64,000 nucleotides of DNA from Phoronis australis. Lineage: Eukaryota; Phoronida; Phoronidae. The notes under the pieces are model-generated. The model did no database searches. It saw nothing but the letters and a program-made list of their open reading frames with translations, and was not told the DNA's origin. How positions within the stretch are numbered: position 1 is the stretch's first letter; every line of letters starts with the position of its first letter. The stretch lies in the NCBI GenBank assembly GCA_002633005.1, contig NMRA01000940.1:1-64000 (forward strand), written 5' to 3'. Made by a program: the position numbers and the translations under genes. Positions 12,419 to 26,700 of this stretch are shown here, one piece after another.

Positions 12419-14110
12419 GTGTAAAAAGTAAAATTATCTTCCTGCTTTTTTGTTGAAAATTTCTATATAATTTTCTGCTCCACCATATTGTGTTCTAAAG
12501 TGAAAAAGTTACAATAAACTGTGACTTATAACTAGTCATAACTTTGGTGCGAGTCTCAGTTAAAAATGTTCTTAAGTTACAAAATTTTATATAAAGAGGC
12601 TCCTGGATATCATTTTGAAAATCTAACTTATAAATGAAGACTCGAGTATAGACTGATACAGTGAATAATGCCGCGAACTTATTTTATGCCAACCGACATT
12701 TCCCATGATATCCATTTTATGCCCCAACACTTGCCATGACCTCCAAAACATAACAATTTCCTTTAGGTGGACACTAAATTGTTACCTGTAGTGGAGGGCA
12801 ATCAACCTTTCCCATTAAAACTAATCAGCACTTGTCAAGTCTTTAGTCTCCACTTACGCTAAATTGCTCATGCTAGTCTGAAATGAAGTGTTGTTGTCCA
12901 GGTTACAGTATTCCGTTTTCATTCACTCCGCCATCACAATACTCATTTTTCTTCTCCACTTGTGTTTTACTCATTAGTTTTTTATGAAAAAGGTCTTTAC
13001 ATCACTTATCATGTTGAAGTAAAAGTTGACTAGTTCTCCTTAAACGTTAAGGTATTATTTATAGTGTACTACTGGTTTGCTTTCAGTCTTACTGTTAGCA
13101 GTGAGTATTTGGTGCTTGCTGTGCTGCTATTGACCATTGTATGTTAATGTTCAAGTGTTTTCTATTGAATTGAAAGTATCCAGACTTTGCGTCTGGCGTT
13201 ATACTTTATTATTAAGTAATAAGTATGTTTTTGTAAAAGAACCATTATTTGCAAATACAATCATGACCTTGACATGTCTGGTTGTTGTAACACCATGTAC
13301 AATAAATGTGTCGTGATAGACCATACCGTTTAGCCAGCTTATCTAGTACTCAGACAGTCAAAATTCCTAAAGAAACCGGAAATCTTTATTCAGTTGACAA
13401 CACATGGTTTCGGGTTCATACACATTAAAATTGACAGCATTAAAACAACAGTTGCTCAACTACAATGTTGGTTTGCACTTTCTCTCTTATGACGGACTCG
13501 CCTAGACTTAAATTGTGAGAAGCGTGTCCAGTTTACAGTTCCTGAAGTAACTAAGATTACACAATGGAATTTTTGCGATATGACCGTATCACCATACCAG
13601 GCACAGACCCAAGGTAGGTTCCAGGGTGACCAGACCCCCTGCTTCACCACGTACTTTATATTACTGCAATAGAGGAATATGAAATGCCCTCAAAGTCTAC
13701 GTTCTGCAGATCACCCCCTGGAAATGGTCGTGAATACCTACGTGGTTGACCTGCACTAATGGCAAATCTACAAATACTATTGATTATGGGACGTACAGCA
13801 TCCCATTGCATTTCGTGTACAAGTAAACCTGGAATTTAATCAGTTTACTGTCTAAAACATACTAGGTAACGAGATTCAACGAAAAAACTTTACGAGACTT
13901 GGCACTCACAATTGCTTTAACGTAACTACACTTCCTCACATTTGTAACAATCACAAATAATTGAAAATCTTTGTTCTCTAACATACAGCACTGTGTGAGA
14001 CGGATAACTTGAAGTTGGACAAGTCCCCAATTCCTGTTGTGACTACAACACACCAAATAGTGAGGTATCAACACTGTCTCACAAGCAGGGGACACAATCT
14101 TCATCCCCCA

Positions 14111-14185
14111 CAGTCTACACTAATTTTCTCACTAACAGTCTGCACTAGTTTTCTCACTAACAGTCTGCACTAATTTTCTCACTAA
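14111..14185. repeat. 25-bp tandem repeat, three units
   Basis: Three head-to-tail copies of CAGTCT.CACTA.TTTTCTC ACTAA start at 14111, 14136 and 14161. They differ at two positions only. A partial fourth start (CAGCATACTAG) follows. It is a plain minisatellite with no coding potential. Confidence 0.9.
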
Positions 14186-14875
14186 CAGCATACTAGCATC
14201 AACTCAGTTCCTTTCTATGAACTACCGTCATTTTATCTACACTTAATTTCGCAAAAACAGTTAGTGTTTTGGAGAAAAAATATCATTCATCAGAAAGGAG
14301 ATGCAGAGTTCGAAAGAATAGTGTTGATGAAAAGTGAATAGGAGTGACTGTTAACAAGAAAACAAGAGTGTTCAAAAAGTATAGCTGTTACTAAACCAGA
14401 ACGTTCGTGCAGTCTGTGAAGGTAGAAGATTGTATTCCTTGGCAAGAGTTAAGTTAAAGACACAAAGATTATTGGTTTTAAAAATGACTTGGTCCCAAAC
14501 TCTATTATCTCATCCACTGCATTGCCTTGGTTTGAGCATTTGTCTCATCTTTGGTGAGGCAAGACATAGTTGTGAGATTACTGAATCTTGTCCAAAACAA
14601 ATATTTAAATTGCAGTTCGTAATTATATTGCCATTAATTGCATATTCATAGTTGTCACACATCCTTGCTTGGATGAAAAACCACTAATTGCACTTTCAAA
14701 TAACTCATTGCTTGCCCAGACATACCTTACATGCAACCAAGTTAGTTAATCTAGTATCTACTTCATTCACAACTAGTTTATAACATGCCACCATCAAATG
14801 ACTCTAAAAACAAAACTAAAATGATAACTTTACAGTTAACAGTTGCGCGTCTTCTATCCACTAATGCCCGGCATT

Positions 14876-15171
14876 GGGACAGGATGGAGACAGTATCACT
14901 ACACCGAAGACTCCTGTCTTGTTCATTTATTCCATACAGTTTAACAAACACAGACATCGAGACTGGGTGAAGACAGTATCCTTACATATTAAGTGGTTCT
15001 TATTTTATTTGCTTATCCCAATACATGAAGTCCACACAGAAAGAGAGATGCACTTAAGGTGTTTCTGCATTCAGTATTTCACCCCAATCAGTGTAGTTTA
15101 CATACAAACCGGGACAGACTGAAGGTGTCCCTACATCAGGGGCTCTTGCCAATTTATTTGTTCGTCCCAGT
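14876..15171. repeat. Three diverged copies of a short segment, possibly Kelch-blade remnants
   Basis: Segments beginning near 14882, 14965 and 15118 share GAAGACAGTATCCTTACAT-like words followed 30-45 bp later by a T-rich ATTTATTTG/CTTATCCC-like block. On the minus strand the third unit can be read as VEYTDWDEQINWQ, with VDFMYWDKQIK in the second. It shares 14 identical bases (ACGAACAAATAAAT) with exon 6 of the Kelch-like gene, in the same strand and frame. This suggests decayed copies of a Kelch repeat downstream of the gene, but convergence is possible. Confidence 0.4.
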
Positions 15172-15506
15172 CCGTGTACTCTACATAGTCATCATACCAG
15201 TCCTCTGAATCGTGAAGAAACCTAAAATGCCATTGCAATACATGTTAATAATGTTCCACGCATTGTAACACATTTTACCAAGAACAAAAAAGACAAAGTG
15301 CTCAAATTCATCTTGCCAACAGAGCAAGTTTTTACAGGAAAAGTCTGAGATGCGCATGTAAAGTAGCTGCCCTAAACCCACCTTCTATGAAATGACCCAA
15401 CTTTGCTTAGGTCACTTAAAGGTTATAATACTGTGCTTACTCAGATTAAAAGAGATTTCTAGACTTAATTAGCTCCTACAGTTTGCATGTGTAAACAACG
15501 ACATTG

Positions 15507-15512
15507 TTTATT
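15507..15512 (-). terminator. Candidate poly(A) signal of the Kelch-like gene
   Basis: TTTATT on the plus strand reads AATAAA on the minus strand, about 240 bp beyond the stop codon at 15751. It is the first canonical hexamer noticed downstream of the gene. Confidence 0.4.
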
Positions 15513-15750
15513 GTCAGTATTCTCAAGACAAATGTTGACAATACTCCAGTCAGGCAACACAGTTGGGGAACAGACTGCACTGGTGCACGTCAAAATGCAT
15601 TGTGAGGGAGAGACCAGAAATCAATAAACAATAAACCGAAATGTCAACTAATACAATGTCGTTGATAACACATGCACTGATTTTAAAGTTTGTATTCATA
15701 TTTTGGCCAAAAACAAATGTGATCAATCGACAGTTAATAACACGCGGACA

Positions 15751-18700
15751 TTACATGTTATCAAATGCAGCTCCAATGCCCCCTTCTTCAGCATCTCTAT
15801 CAGGGTTACAATTGAGCTTTATGAACAAGCTACACAGGCCCATATCTGTAACACAACAGGTTAAAGTTCAGTAACTGCAACCGACACTTGCCAATATTGA
15901 TAATTAAAACAATTTGCTTAATATATTAAAATTTTCAAACACAGCAACAGTTTCTGTTTGCAAGATGTAAGGATACATGTACATTTATCAATGCAATGTT
16001 ATACGGAATGAAGGGGCAACGTCACAATTCACACACGTAAAACTATCGGTATGGTAATTCATGTTTACAAGTTTCATGGGTCATGTAAGATATTTCATGA
16101 TACTGTTGTTGCCATCAATCCCCCACCCCTGGCAACAGCAATTCGTCATGTTTCACCACCTTATCTTTGAAACCCATTGTTTCGGTTCATGATTTGAAGT
16201 GAAACTTTTCAAGTTGGTTCTTTAATATGGAGTGTTTCCATTAATTATAATTACACACCGACAATAAAATCATGGATTGGATTGCTTCAACACACTTTCC
16301 GATGTCATCTTCATTTATTCCAGTTTGAAGTTTGTGTTTTCGGCTTGACGTAAAAAAAAGCTGTGCAGGACTTTAAACTTATAGTGAGTAGGTAATATGT
16401 TACCATCCCATTTCACACAATTGTGAGGGTTGAATGTTTTGATTTAATTTTGCGATATTGTGGTGTCAAAAAGATAATCATACTGTTTTTGCTTAATTAA
16501 ACATCTTCATAATGACTTATTTTATTATATTTTACTTGGGAGCCATTTTTGACCTACCAAGCCGCGCTCAATAGAACTTCAAGCCATCGGTGACTACGTG
16601 CAAGTTGATTTTCTTACAAAGAGCATAGCCACAAAGACACTTTTGTGGTCAATCGCAACGTCAAATCAAACATGGACCATCTGGATTTTGGCTGTTTCAA
16701 TTTAAAGGTTCATGCCATGGAATATGAACAACTGGTTGCAAGCACCCAAAATGAACGACACGTGCCCATTCCCCAGGTGACATTAAGGAACCATGAATGA
16801 CAAGATATGCAAGATAAAGCAAAATACATCAATTCTATCTTAAGCGCATCACCAACTAAAACAGTCAGCTACCATTTAACAGGCAAGTCAATCAGGATAA
16901 ACACAAAACTTCAATGACGATACAACAATGAGGACAACAACAAAATCCTTACTTTTCATTGGTTTAGGTAGTATGGTGAACAGGCCCCATTTATTTGTTC
17001 GTGGGCAGTACTCTTGAACAATGTGCATTAACGCTGAAACTGAATTCTCCCCACCAGCAATCATAAGCTTGTCATTCAAAACTGAAACCAAAACAAAAGC
17101 AAGCTGTAAAACACAAAATACCTTCTGTTGGGTTAATGAAGCCAAAAAAAAGAACGATAAATCTAGGAACCTTTTGACGAATACCAAATGCTGGAATTCA
17201 GATAATTGAAAAAAAAAATCAAAAAGAGCCAAAAGAGGATGGGATTGACTGTATTTGCTTTGCTTGACGACAAATGTTGGGGGTGGGGAATTTTGCTTGA
17301 TGAGAATTTGTTCAGCTTGCTGCCCTGAAACAGCAGAGCAAAGTAAAGTATAGTACGCCAGAGCAGAATGAACAGAATTGGATTTTGAAAAACTCAAGAC
17401 AGACAGTGCCTTTTCCTTCAAACAAATTTACTCAAAATGCCTAGCCAGCAAGCAGCCATCAAATTAATGTCAGTTAATTGTATCATGCATACTGGTGCTG
17501 TTGCTGGACGTGCTTTTAAAAGCAAATTAGGTTGTGCTAAAACTTAAGCATTTGTTTATTTGTAAGCCATCTGTTCACAACTGCCTGTGCCCTAACAAAC
17601 ATAATAACAAGCGTAGACCAAATGCATTTAGTTTAATTTATTTTCCACCATGTGAGAGTCAGAGTACTTTGTCCGTAGTTCTAAGACAACTTGTGTAGAT
17701 CAGTGAATGTGTCCTGATTCAAACTAAATTAACTGAAGATTCAGAATCACTGTGTATTATGAACATCCTAGCTTCACCTCTGGAATTTTAAAGAATTTAG
17801 TCATTTATAGAACAAGTCTTTCGAAAAATTAAGAGTAAAGCAGGGAGTACAATGAATTAAAAGCAGCTAGAAAACCAGAACATAATAGAAATTTGTGTAT
17901 CTGAGAATGACGGGCCCACTGTATTCAGTGTATGCTAACAGATGTTTGATTATGAAACGCTACTCACTTACATAACACTTGTGTCAAGAAATCTTGGCTT
18001 ATGGACCCACAAATAGTGAAATGTTTTCCATAACTGGAAAGTTCACTCTTGTTGACCAATCACTTCAGTGGGAGTCACTTTCACAGTCAGCAACACCGAC
18101 AGTGAAAATATCTGCATTGTCGACGAGTGTGCATAGCACTCCAATGAATTTGTTTATATGTTGTACTTTGGGACGATGGCCATGAGTACAATAAGGGAAT
18201 AACATAACAATATTTTCACAGTGTAAGCGAGTAAGGTTGCGAGAGTTCTAGCAAGACTCTCAGCCACCTTTCACTCAACGAGATCTCACCAAACTCAGGG
18301 ACTACATCCCTGACCGCGTTCAAATTGAAAATATGGTATGGCCAAAACCGCATGGTTCTGGTCTGTACTCCGGCACATTTTGTGACATGCGCTCATAGAC
18401 TACAGAAAAAATGTTCGCTTACATCGATTTCAGCCAAGCTCTGCATGACTGTGTTTTTGCTTAAAGATGAACAAAGGCACATAAGCAAGGTTTGAAATGT
18501 CACAACTAGCCGAACAATCAGGTAGTCTCCATTGGATTTTCATTTTTCAAAAAGTGAGCAACTAACAAATTTAAAGTACCAAACCAGTGACACTAGGATT
18601 TTCAAAAAAACAGACCAGACGACAACTAAATTGGCTTAACCAGTTGTGTGTTTCCTGACTACCATGAATGTCTTAAAGCGATTGTGTTAATTTTGAATTA

Positions 18701-21700
18701 TTCAATTTACTGTTAAATGTTGATCTAAGTACCTGTGGCCGTCATGAAGCTGCAATCGTATCTCATGGGGGCCAGGAAAGTCCACTGGTTGGTTTCAGGG
18801 TCAAACGACTCGACGGAGGAGAGACACCTGGTGTTGGTTGATGACAAACAGATACGTCCACCACAGACAACCAGCTGCCTGTCCAATGTGGTCATAGTGT
18901 GACCAGATCGAGCTACAACAACCAAAACTGATTGTAAAATGAAACAACTGATCCAGACACCTGATGACTTTCCAAAAGTTGGGTTAACTTTGAAAATTAA
19001 TTCTAAACAAAAAATATTTGCAAACTTAGTGCAAAACACACTTTGATTTGGTCACTTTTGTTTGCAGCCTTTAAAACAAGAAAGATTGAAATATTTGTTC
19101 CAATTACATTCAGTCAATTTAAAAACAGGTTGTCAGTATCTTGGCTTTGCTTCAAATGTCAGACTAGTTACACATGTCATCTGATAAGAAGATCGAACGT
19201 CTGATCTCTGTCTGAAAAAATTCCACAAATACGTGAACATTAATGACAGCCGTACGATCTGCATTCTTGTTGTTTGACCACAACAGACAACAGATTTGCC
19301 GTTCCACACTGAGAAGGCAACGTGTACCAGACCGCCTGCAATTATTTTAATTTTTTTTCGTATAGGATGTCAGGACATTTTTCTAGGGTCCTCTCAAAAC
19401 TCATCTTCCTATGTTAAAATTATGGAGAAAATCCAAAAGGCGAGCGAATATAATATTAAATCAACATTTGGAAGAAGCCAATTTTTGCTTCAAAATTTCG
19501 CTGTTTTACAACGGGAAGCGATTTTGCCAACTTTATGAAAACTACAGAATAGCCACTGACACTAAACACTAGTCATCATTTCACAGGTAACATAATACAT
19601 GTTCCCTGGGATTACCTGCCAACATGGGAGTTTTACTTTCCCACCTGTCTCTGGCTGGGTCGTAGCAACTGACTGCAGCAATGACCTCACCCTGCTGGAC
19701 ACCTCCACTGATGTACACCTGAAGTGGAAATCACTTGTGAGAAGGAAAGCTACATGATTGTACAGACACTCACGAGGACAAGGTCTTGACAGACATTCTC
19801 ACAAGAAACTGGACAAGGCAAAATTCACAGAAAGTTTTGAAGCGTGAAAGCCAGCTAAATATCCTCTAATTCACTTTAACGGCAATCAGTTTTGCCTAAA
19901 AAGTAACTTAATTGAGGCCAGCTACTGAAACTTTCCCTTTCTACATTCTCTGCGGAAAAGGATCAGCAGCTAGACACAACTATGTCAAATTAACAATAAC
20001 ATTTTAAGTATTAACTGTGGACTCATTAGACAATCCATTTTTAAAACCCTTAATGATGACAGAATATTTTATTATGAGCATGAAAGGAAAGCCCAGATGT
20101 CAGTTATCACCTTCATTTTTTTCTTAGAAATCATGATTTTTCGCAAAATGGTGGTTGGATATTTCACAAAATGTGATGTTTTCACAAGAAAGTTGACAAC
20201 TCTGTTCTTATACTATTTGCTACATGCAGGTGTCTGGGATTTTCTTTTTTAAAAGGCCTTTTTACCCAAGAGCTGTGGTCATCAAAAATCAAGATGCTTT
20301 TTCCACTTAAGGAATGTTGACATCTTCATTTTCGAATTCTTGGGCTTTAAAAGATTAAATTACAGACAAGATTTTGAAGCTAACAGAATTAAAAAAATGA
20401 AGTTTCAAGCGCAAAATTTAATGTTACATGATTATAAACACCAGAGTATTATTTTTGTTCAGACACATAAGATTCTGAGATCACCTACAAATTCAAAAGC
20501 ATACCGTCCACAGATCTACTATTAATTAATAAACTTTATTATTTTAAGAAATTTGATTTGTAATGTAGGTAGCCTATTGCTTTCATCTGCAACTTAAGGA
20601 CAACATAAGCGACATTTTATTATAAAAAATTCCCAACCATTCGGCAAAAAGTGCATTGTGTTAGAGTCTGACGGCGTTCTCTCGAAGACAGTCCAGTTTA
20701 TTTTGAAAACACCATGTACAATATGTGATAAAAGAGTTTTCCCCACAACAATTAAGTCTTTCCACAGTTAATGTGCCTTGCATTGCCTCATCACAGAGCA
20801 GGGTCCAACGAAGAGCTTCAGTTGATCAAAGATCATATAAACCAAATTAAAAAAAAATGTGTAAACAAAACTCCTCAAATCCAGTTTAAAGAATATGATA
20901 ACACCCACCAGCCCAAGCAACCCTTCCAACCACCACCACGCCCCCATGCACTTACCCACGCAAGCACACGCCCAATATACCTAATAAAAATATGGTTGCG
21001 TGTGCAAAGCAAAATACCAACAAGAAAGCCATAGCTTGTACCTTTCCCTTGTATGCCGCAGACGCGTGGTTGAAGAGGGGCTTGGCCAAGGGTCGTACAA
21101 GCATCCACTTCTCTCGGTCGAGGTCAAACATCTCCACAGACTTCAGGTGATGTTGATCGTTGCGTCCCCCCACAACCACCAAGTAACCTACAGGAATATT
21201 ATTTACATAAAGCCCAATGTCAACATTGAAAATGAAATGATTGCAGAGTTTAAACTTGAAGGCATTTTTGCGATCAGAATATTTCATTGTGACGACCGCT
21301 AAGTCTCTAGAAAGAGCACATACTGATCAGGCACACAAAATTCCTCAAGTCCGAATTTGGACTCAGCCCAATCTACGGTGCAAAATGCTTCTCATTTTGG
21401 AAATTCTGCTTGAGGCCTTTGAAAAACACAAATCCTTGTAAATACGATAAAACTTGCATAAGTCAAACGTGCAAAAGATGTAATTTCGCATAACTCAGAC
21501 AATGCTCAGCAGTTCTTGCATAATTAACCTTTAAAATTAATACAGTTGAAGTTCTTAAGACTTATTTTTGAATAACTCCGAGAAAATGTACAGTAAGTCC
21601 CAATACTAATCTCTTTCAAAATGTCCCAAATAAGCCCAAGACAGTACTGCAACAGCGCACAGCCCTGACGATGCTCCAGATAGGTTGAACTTTTGACCTG

Positions 21701-23722
21701 CAGAAGGTGCACAGCACAAAGTTACCGATGGTGCATCCATAGATATAGTACTAACTTAAGATAATAGGGTATTTATGTATGCCTAAACCGAATGAAATCT
21801 CTCGATACAGTTGGATCAGACTATAAATTTGTGTTTTAAACCCCTGAAAAGCTTTTCTTTCTGGTTTTGCTTCAAAACCAAAAATATGCTTGAGAGACTG
21901 AAAATCTAAATTCTAACCCTGCAAACACTCTATGAAAATGTTACCTACACAAGCGGTATCGTTTACAAAAATGACAAAAACAACATTTTACATCGCAACA
22001 AATACAAGTCATGTTGGCTTGCACTCGTGCGTGCATAAAAATCAACGAACCTGGTATTGCCACGGCAGTGTGATGGGCACGCTCAATATTCATGTATTGC
22101 ATATCCCAGAGTGCGAAGTCCTTGCCCGAGCTAGCACCTGGTGTCAATATTTTCACCTCATTAGTGGCATGCTTCTCCGTGCTCTGGTGAATATAGCCAC
22201 CAATCAATATGCCATAGTTATTCACCTCAACGACGACACAATGTGACCGCGCATCAGATATCCCGACCACACCCAGCGGAAACCACGACTTGCAGTCTGT
22301 GTGAAAAAACTGATTCTGTGGCGTCCCGCCACGCTGCCCAGCCATGTCTACATTGAAGTAAGGCTCGGGAAAATAGTCTTCATACTCGAACTCAATTTCA
22401 CCCCCGATTTGCACTAGGGTCTGCCGGTCGCAGCGCACCCTGCCTCGGTGGTTCAGGCACAAGTGGTTGCGGTGGGGCGTCTGCATATAGTGTATACACC
22501 ACTGCAAAAGCTGATCACATTGCTTGTTAGTGCTAAAGGGTTCTGCACTTCGAGCAAACTCAATCAGAGGCCAACCATCGTTAACAAACCGAATTTTCTC
22601 CACGACATCATAAATTTCACTGTCACGTTCTTTCTTCTTATAGTTATACCACTTTAGCACACATTTGAGTAACCTCATCTCACTAGGTGAATTCAGGGAG
22701 TCAGATAGAAGGTAACCTGCCAATGTCTGGGAACTTAACTTCAGGAATGCATCAGTTTCGGCAAACTCCAAAAAATTCTCCAGAACATACTTGCGATAAT
22801 GCTCCTTCAATTCAGAGATTCCGAAAGTATCGCCGAGTCTCACAATATCCTCGGCATTATCAAATCCAAGTTTCGACTTTAAATATTTCGTGCACAACTC
22901 AACCGCAGGGGTCACTTGAAGGAAGGTGCTAGCAGATAAGATGACTTCAATGTTAGACATGTTTAGGGTGAGTTTTCCGCAGTAGGCAAACTTGATAAGG
23001 GGACGCACACCGTCTGCCGAAAGTCCTTTGAGCTCCAGATAATTCTTACGACTCTCCATCATATTATGCGAAAACATTGCACGGAAATAGTCACTAGCAC
23101 TAGCCAACACCAGCCGATGAACCTGTAAATAGAATGTTGGATAATTTTAATTTGCAACCCTAAATTTAACAATTTTGAGTAAACTAAAAGCATGTAGGTA
23201 CAGCTACTTTAAAAAATTACAATTTTTCAGAAACAAACATGATGGAAACCACACTAAGTCACATGCATTAAAGCTGGAATTTTTTGCAGCAAATTTCTAG
23301 ATTTTTGTTGAGAAGAGATATTGTCAACTTTTTAAAAATAATGAAACTGCATATACAGTATACGACAGGAATGTATTAAGTAAAAATAAATACTCATTAT
23401 AAACAAACTGAAGGTGTTGATGGCAATAACAAATAATGACTTCCTTTCAATGCAGGTCTTTATGATCTCTGTTTCAAGAACTGACGGATGCCAATCAATA
23501 TTTTTCTTTTATCATGACAATGAAGTACACATTAGCTTCAATCTGAGGTCAGCGGAATAAATTAATCATAAATCCAAAGCCCACCTTGAACACCTGTCCT
23601 TCGACGATGAGCTTAAAATCACATAGAAGCTCAGACTGATAAAATTCACCCATCCTTGACAGAACATGCTGCCCATAGTCAGTTGTTTGCATCTCTTCTG
23701 AATCTTTAAACCGTGATGCCAT
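15751..23722 (-). CDS. Kelch-like protein (BTB-BACK-Kelch), probable Cullin-3 ligase adaptor
   Basis: Coding exons, in transcript order: 23585-23722, 22051-23122, 21042-21187, 19616-19718, 18733-18912, 16953-17081 and 15751-15845. All phases agree and give 620 residues, the usual length of the family. Residues about 15-125 form the BTB domain (LCDFKLIVEG, VHRLVLASASDYFRAMF). About 130-235 form the BACK domain (ENFLEFAETDAFLKLS). From about 270 come six Kelch blades with GG doublets, including ILIGGYIH, LVVVGGRND, VYISGGV, LVVCGGR and LMIAGGENS. Family members recruit substrates to Cullin-3 through BTB-BACK; the substrate is unknown. The ATG at 23722 is preferred because a splice acceptor lies 17 bases upstream. 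The last exon ends in an acidic stretch and stop TAA. I could not tell which KLHL number it is. Confidence 0.9.
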
Positions 23723-23738
23723 TTTGCAAGTGGCTCCA

Positions 23739-26700
23739 CCTACAAGAATCAATCATGTCACGCGTTGCTCTATCAATATCAAAGTTATCTTGCAAGTTCT
23801 TAGAGTTCAGTTATACATTTCCTGACCTGGTGGTAGGTCATCAAAGGAACAGTGATGCCACATGGCAGGGAAGGCAGAGAATATTTGATACACTCAATTA
23901 TTTTAATAAATGCGTTCATGAGCCTACGCCATTTTACAGTTTTCGAAAATAAAAAGACTCAAAACCATCATGACCATTTTCATCTTCAAAACTTAAATCT
24001 AGAAATTTACCACAAGGTTTTTCACCTCACCAAGATTGATACCCTGAATAAGTCAAGTGCATCAACTCTGATTGTCTTGAGTTTCAATGGCTGGCTTTGA
24101 CGCCCTAGAGGTTTTGTGGTTACAATTTGCATCAATACAACTTGATCCACAGCAGGGATAATTGAGGCATCAAGAAGTGAATGTGTAAAGGTTTACAAAA
24201 TACATAACCAAAGCAAAAACCATCATATGGGAAGTCTACATTTGATAAGATTCTAAAACAAAAACCTTTCATGAAAATAGAATTCTGACTACACAGTTCC
24301 ATATTTTACACTATAAATTATTATTTTCTTACAAAGGAATAAAATCTTAACATAATGACAATAATGCATTAAGGGAAACATGTTATACAAAGTTTCGCTG
24401 ATAACAAACCAGAGTAAATGCAGTATGAAAGCTATAGATATCAATGACATAAGTTTTGAATTTAGATATCTTGTACTTAAAATCGATCACTAGGCTACGA
24501 TTTATAACACAAAACAATGTTTTTCTGGCATAAAGCCTTGTGGGTTAATTAAACTTGTTTGCTGTTACAAAAAAAACAACTTTCAATTCAGACCACTTAC
24601 AGATGTGAAATTGGTCTCAAATTGTTACTAATTTGAAAATTAATGTGTTTTCCAGTTCGCTATTGATTGAGACCATGCAGGCTCTACAAGTTGGCTTGTT
24701 ACAGTGGGATATTTATACGTTGAGCATGGTCTCAATTCCAAGCCCAGAAACCACCACATCTTGAGTTACGAATAAGTTAAGATACGTTTTGCAGCGTTAC
24801 GAGGTCAAAATCATAGTTTCGTGGCATTATTTCCATTTCACCATTCTGGTCTGGGCTATATATTGAGATTATAAGAAGTAAAAAACAGTTTCAATAAACC
24901 CTTTGTTATAAGCGGTGTTTAGTTAATAAACACTTCAACTGGGACAGTTGTATGACTATAAGAGCAGGGTTCACAAAAATGCTTTCACTAACCCTGCATA
25001 TCAATTTCACCATTCCTATTGCTTGTGAATCACACCATGATTTACAACCATCCACAAAATTCTAAGCCACTATGCTGGCCAGTCACTAGTACTCTCTGCA
25101 AGCCCAAACTGCATGTGAAATTGTTTTAAATGGCTTAAGAAGCTCAAGAATCTCACACAAATCAACAATATTTTCCCCAAGGCTTCTTCCTAACAAACTT
25201 AGAAGTTATGCACATGGTTGATATGGTATGATGAGTCACATTATAGAATATAAATTATAATATATTAAATATGCCAAAGAATTAACTTAGTTCCCAAGTC
25301 AGTAGATCAGAAAAGAAAAATGACACTACAGTTCTGCTTAAATATATGTCTAGAATGAACAGTCTCATAAAAACAAAACTCAGGGTTCACAGTTTCTTAA
25401 ATCCGATCTCAGACCATGAAGGAAACAGCTCTACTAAAAAAATTCCACAATTGCCCTTGAATAATGACCACTTGTGAAATGGTGTTAGACCTGCGAGTGT
25501 CTCAAAGAATTTTTTCTATCTCAGCAACTGTTTCATTACCATTGCAAAAGCAAACATAAAAGAAAATACACCAGTCAGCCCACATATTAACATTTGCAAA
25601 CCTTTACCTACTCTGCTAGAGCCGATTTGTTAAAAAGATGAACGCATCTGGGATGTAGACCGTCCCTCCCTTATTCATTCATGGATGCGCCACCTATTAT
25701 CCGGCAACAACATCGTGAGCCTTATCGATTTCCTTGGAATTGAAGGTCCTTCGTCTTCTGTTGCACAGAATAAGCATTAACATTAAAATATTCTCATTCA
25801 AAATGATCTCCAACCTAATTAAAATCATCCGATACAACATGCCATAGAAATTATATACAAATAACAACTAAAAGTAACTTATAACAACTTCACAGATCTC
25901 AATCGAGCTGCATTACAGATGACCTTCACCTTGTAACAGCGCCATCTACCATTAACATTCGCACGGGCTGGCTGAACTTAGACTGCAGCGGAAAAGCTTC
26001 GATTTTATTTTTCTGCTTGTGTGTATTTTGCTGTTTGAGTGTCATAAGTACATTAGAAGGGATTAGATAAGGCCAAAAATTTTACATAGTGTTAAAATAT
26101 TGTCATTGGTTATTACGAGCTGGCAATAATGGGTGGTGCACCATACTGCATACTGGGCTGCGCTGTGGCTAGTAAGGGGGCTGTAGCCTGCCCTTGGTAC
26201 AAAGCTGTATCGATAGTCTTCATACAGCTAGCTGACTGGCTAAGGGGGCTGGGGGATGATTGCGCCCCCTCTTTTTTAGTGCTGTGCCTCCCTGGTCTAT
26301 GGGTGGTGCACCACAGGGGGACTGGGGAGCTCAACTGAAGCCCCCACTTTTTTCAGTGCTGCGCTGCCCATGAAAACTTAAGTGTAATCCCAAAACATAC
26401 TAGCCACCATAGATTGGTCCCTAGCTGATCTGAGAACCAGTTACTCCCTCTGGATAATTATTCGGTTACGGAGTAACTGCATGCTTCTCAATTACTTTTT
26501 TGAAAAAAGGTTGCCTCCGCCCGTATGATACGGGACATTCGTCTGATAAGGGTCCCTCATGATAACTGTCAATGCAGGCATTTCTATTAGCACTGTAGAA
26601 CCTAGGCTTCAAATGCGTCATCTATTGGCTCAAGCAACACCAGCCTACTTTTTGGTGTGCTGGAACATGAATTTCACCAATGTTGTTATGCCTTAGTCTG

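Larger units (their letters stand above)
12419..15506. other. Intergenic region between AKAP17A and the Kelch-like gene
   Basis: The two genes converge on this stretch. I see no gene. It holds additional AATAAA words near 12512 and 13300, a 25-bp x 3 tandem repeat at 14111-14185 and a group of related segments at 14876-15171, each listed separately. The rest is AT-rich sequence without recognisable content. Confidence 0.5.

Noticed and set aside
15181-15225. Terminal exon of the Kelch-like gene at 15225
   Set aside because: Its plausible acidic reading (phase 2) does not fit the phase-1 donor of exon 6. The exon at 15751-15845, with acceptor TTGTGTTACAG, fits exactly.
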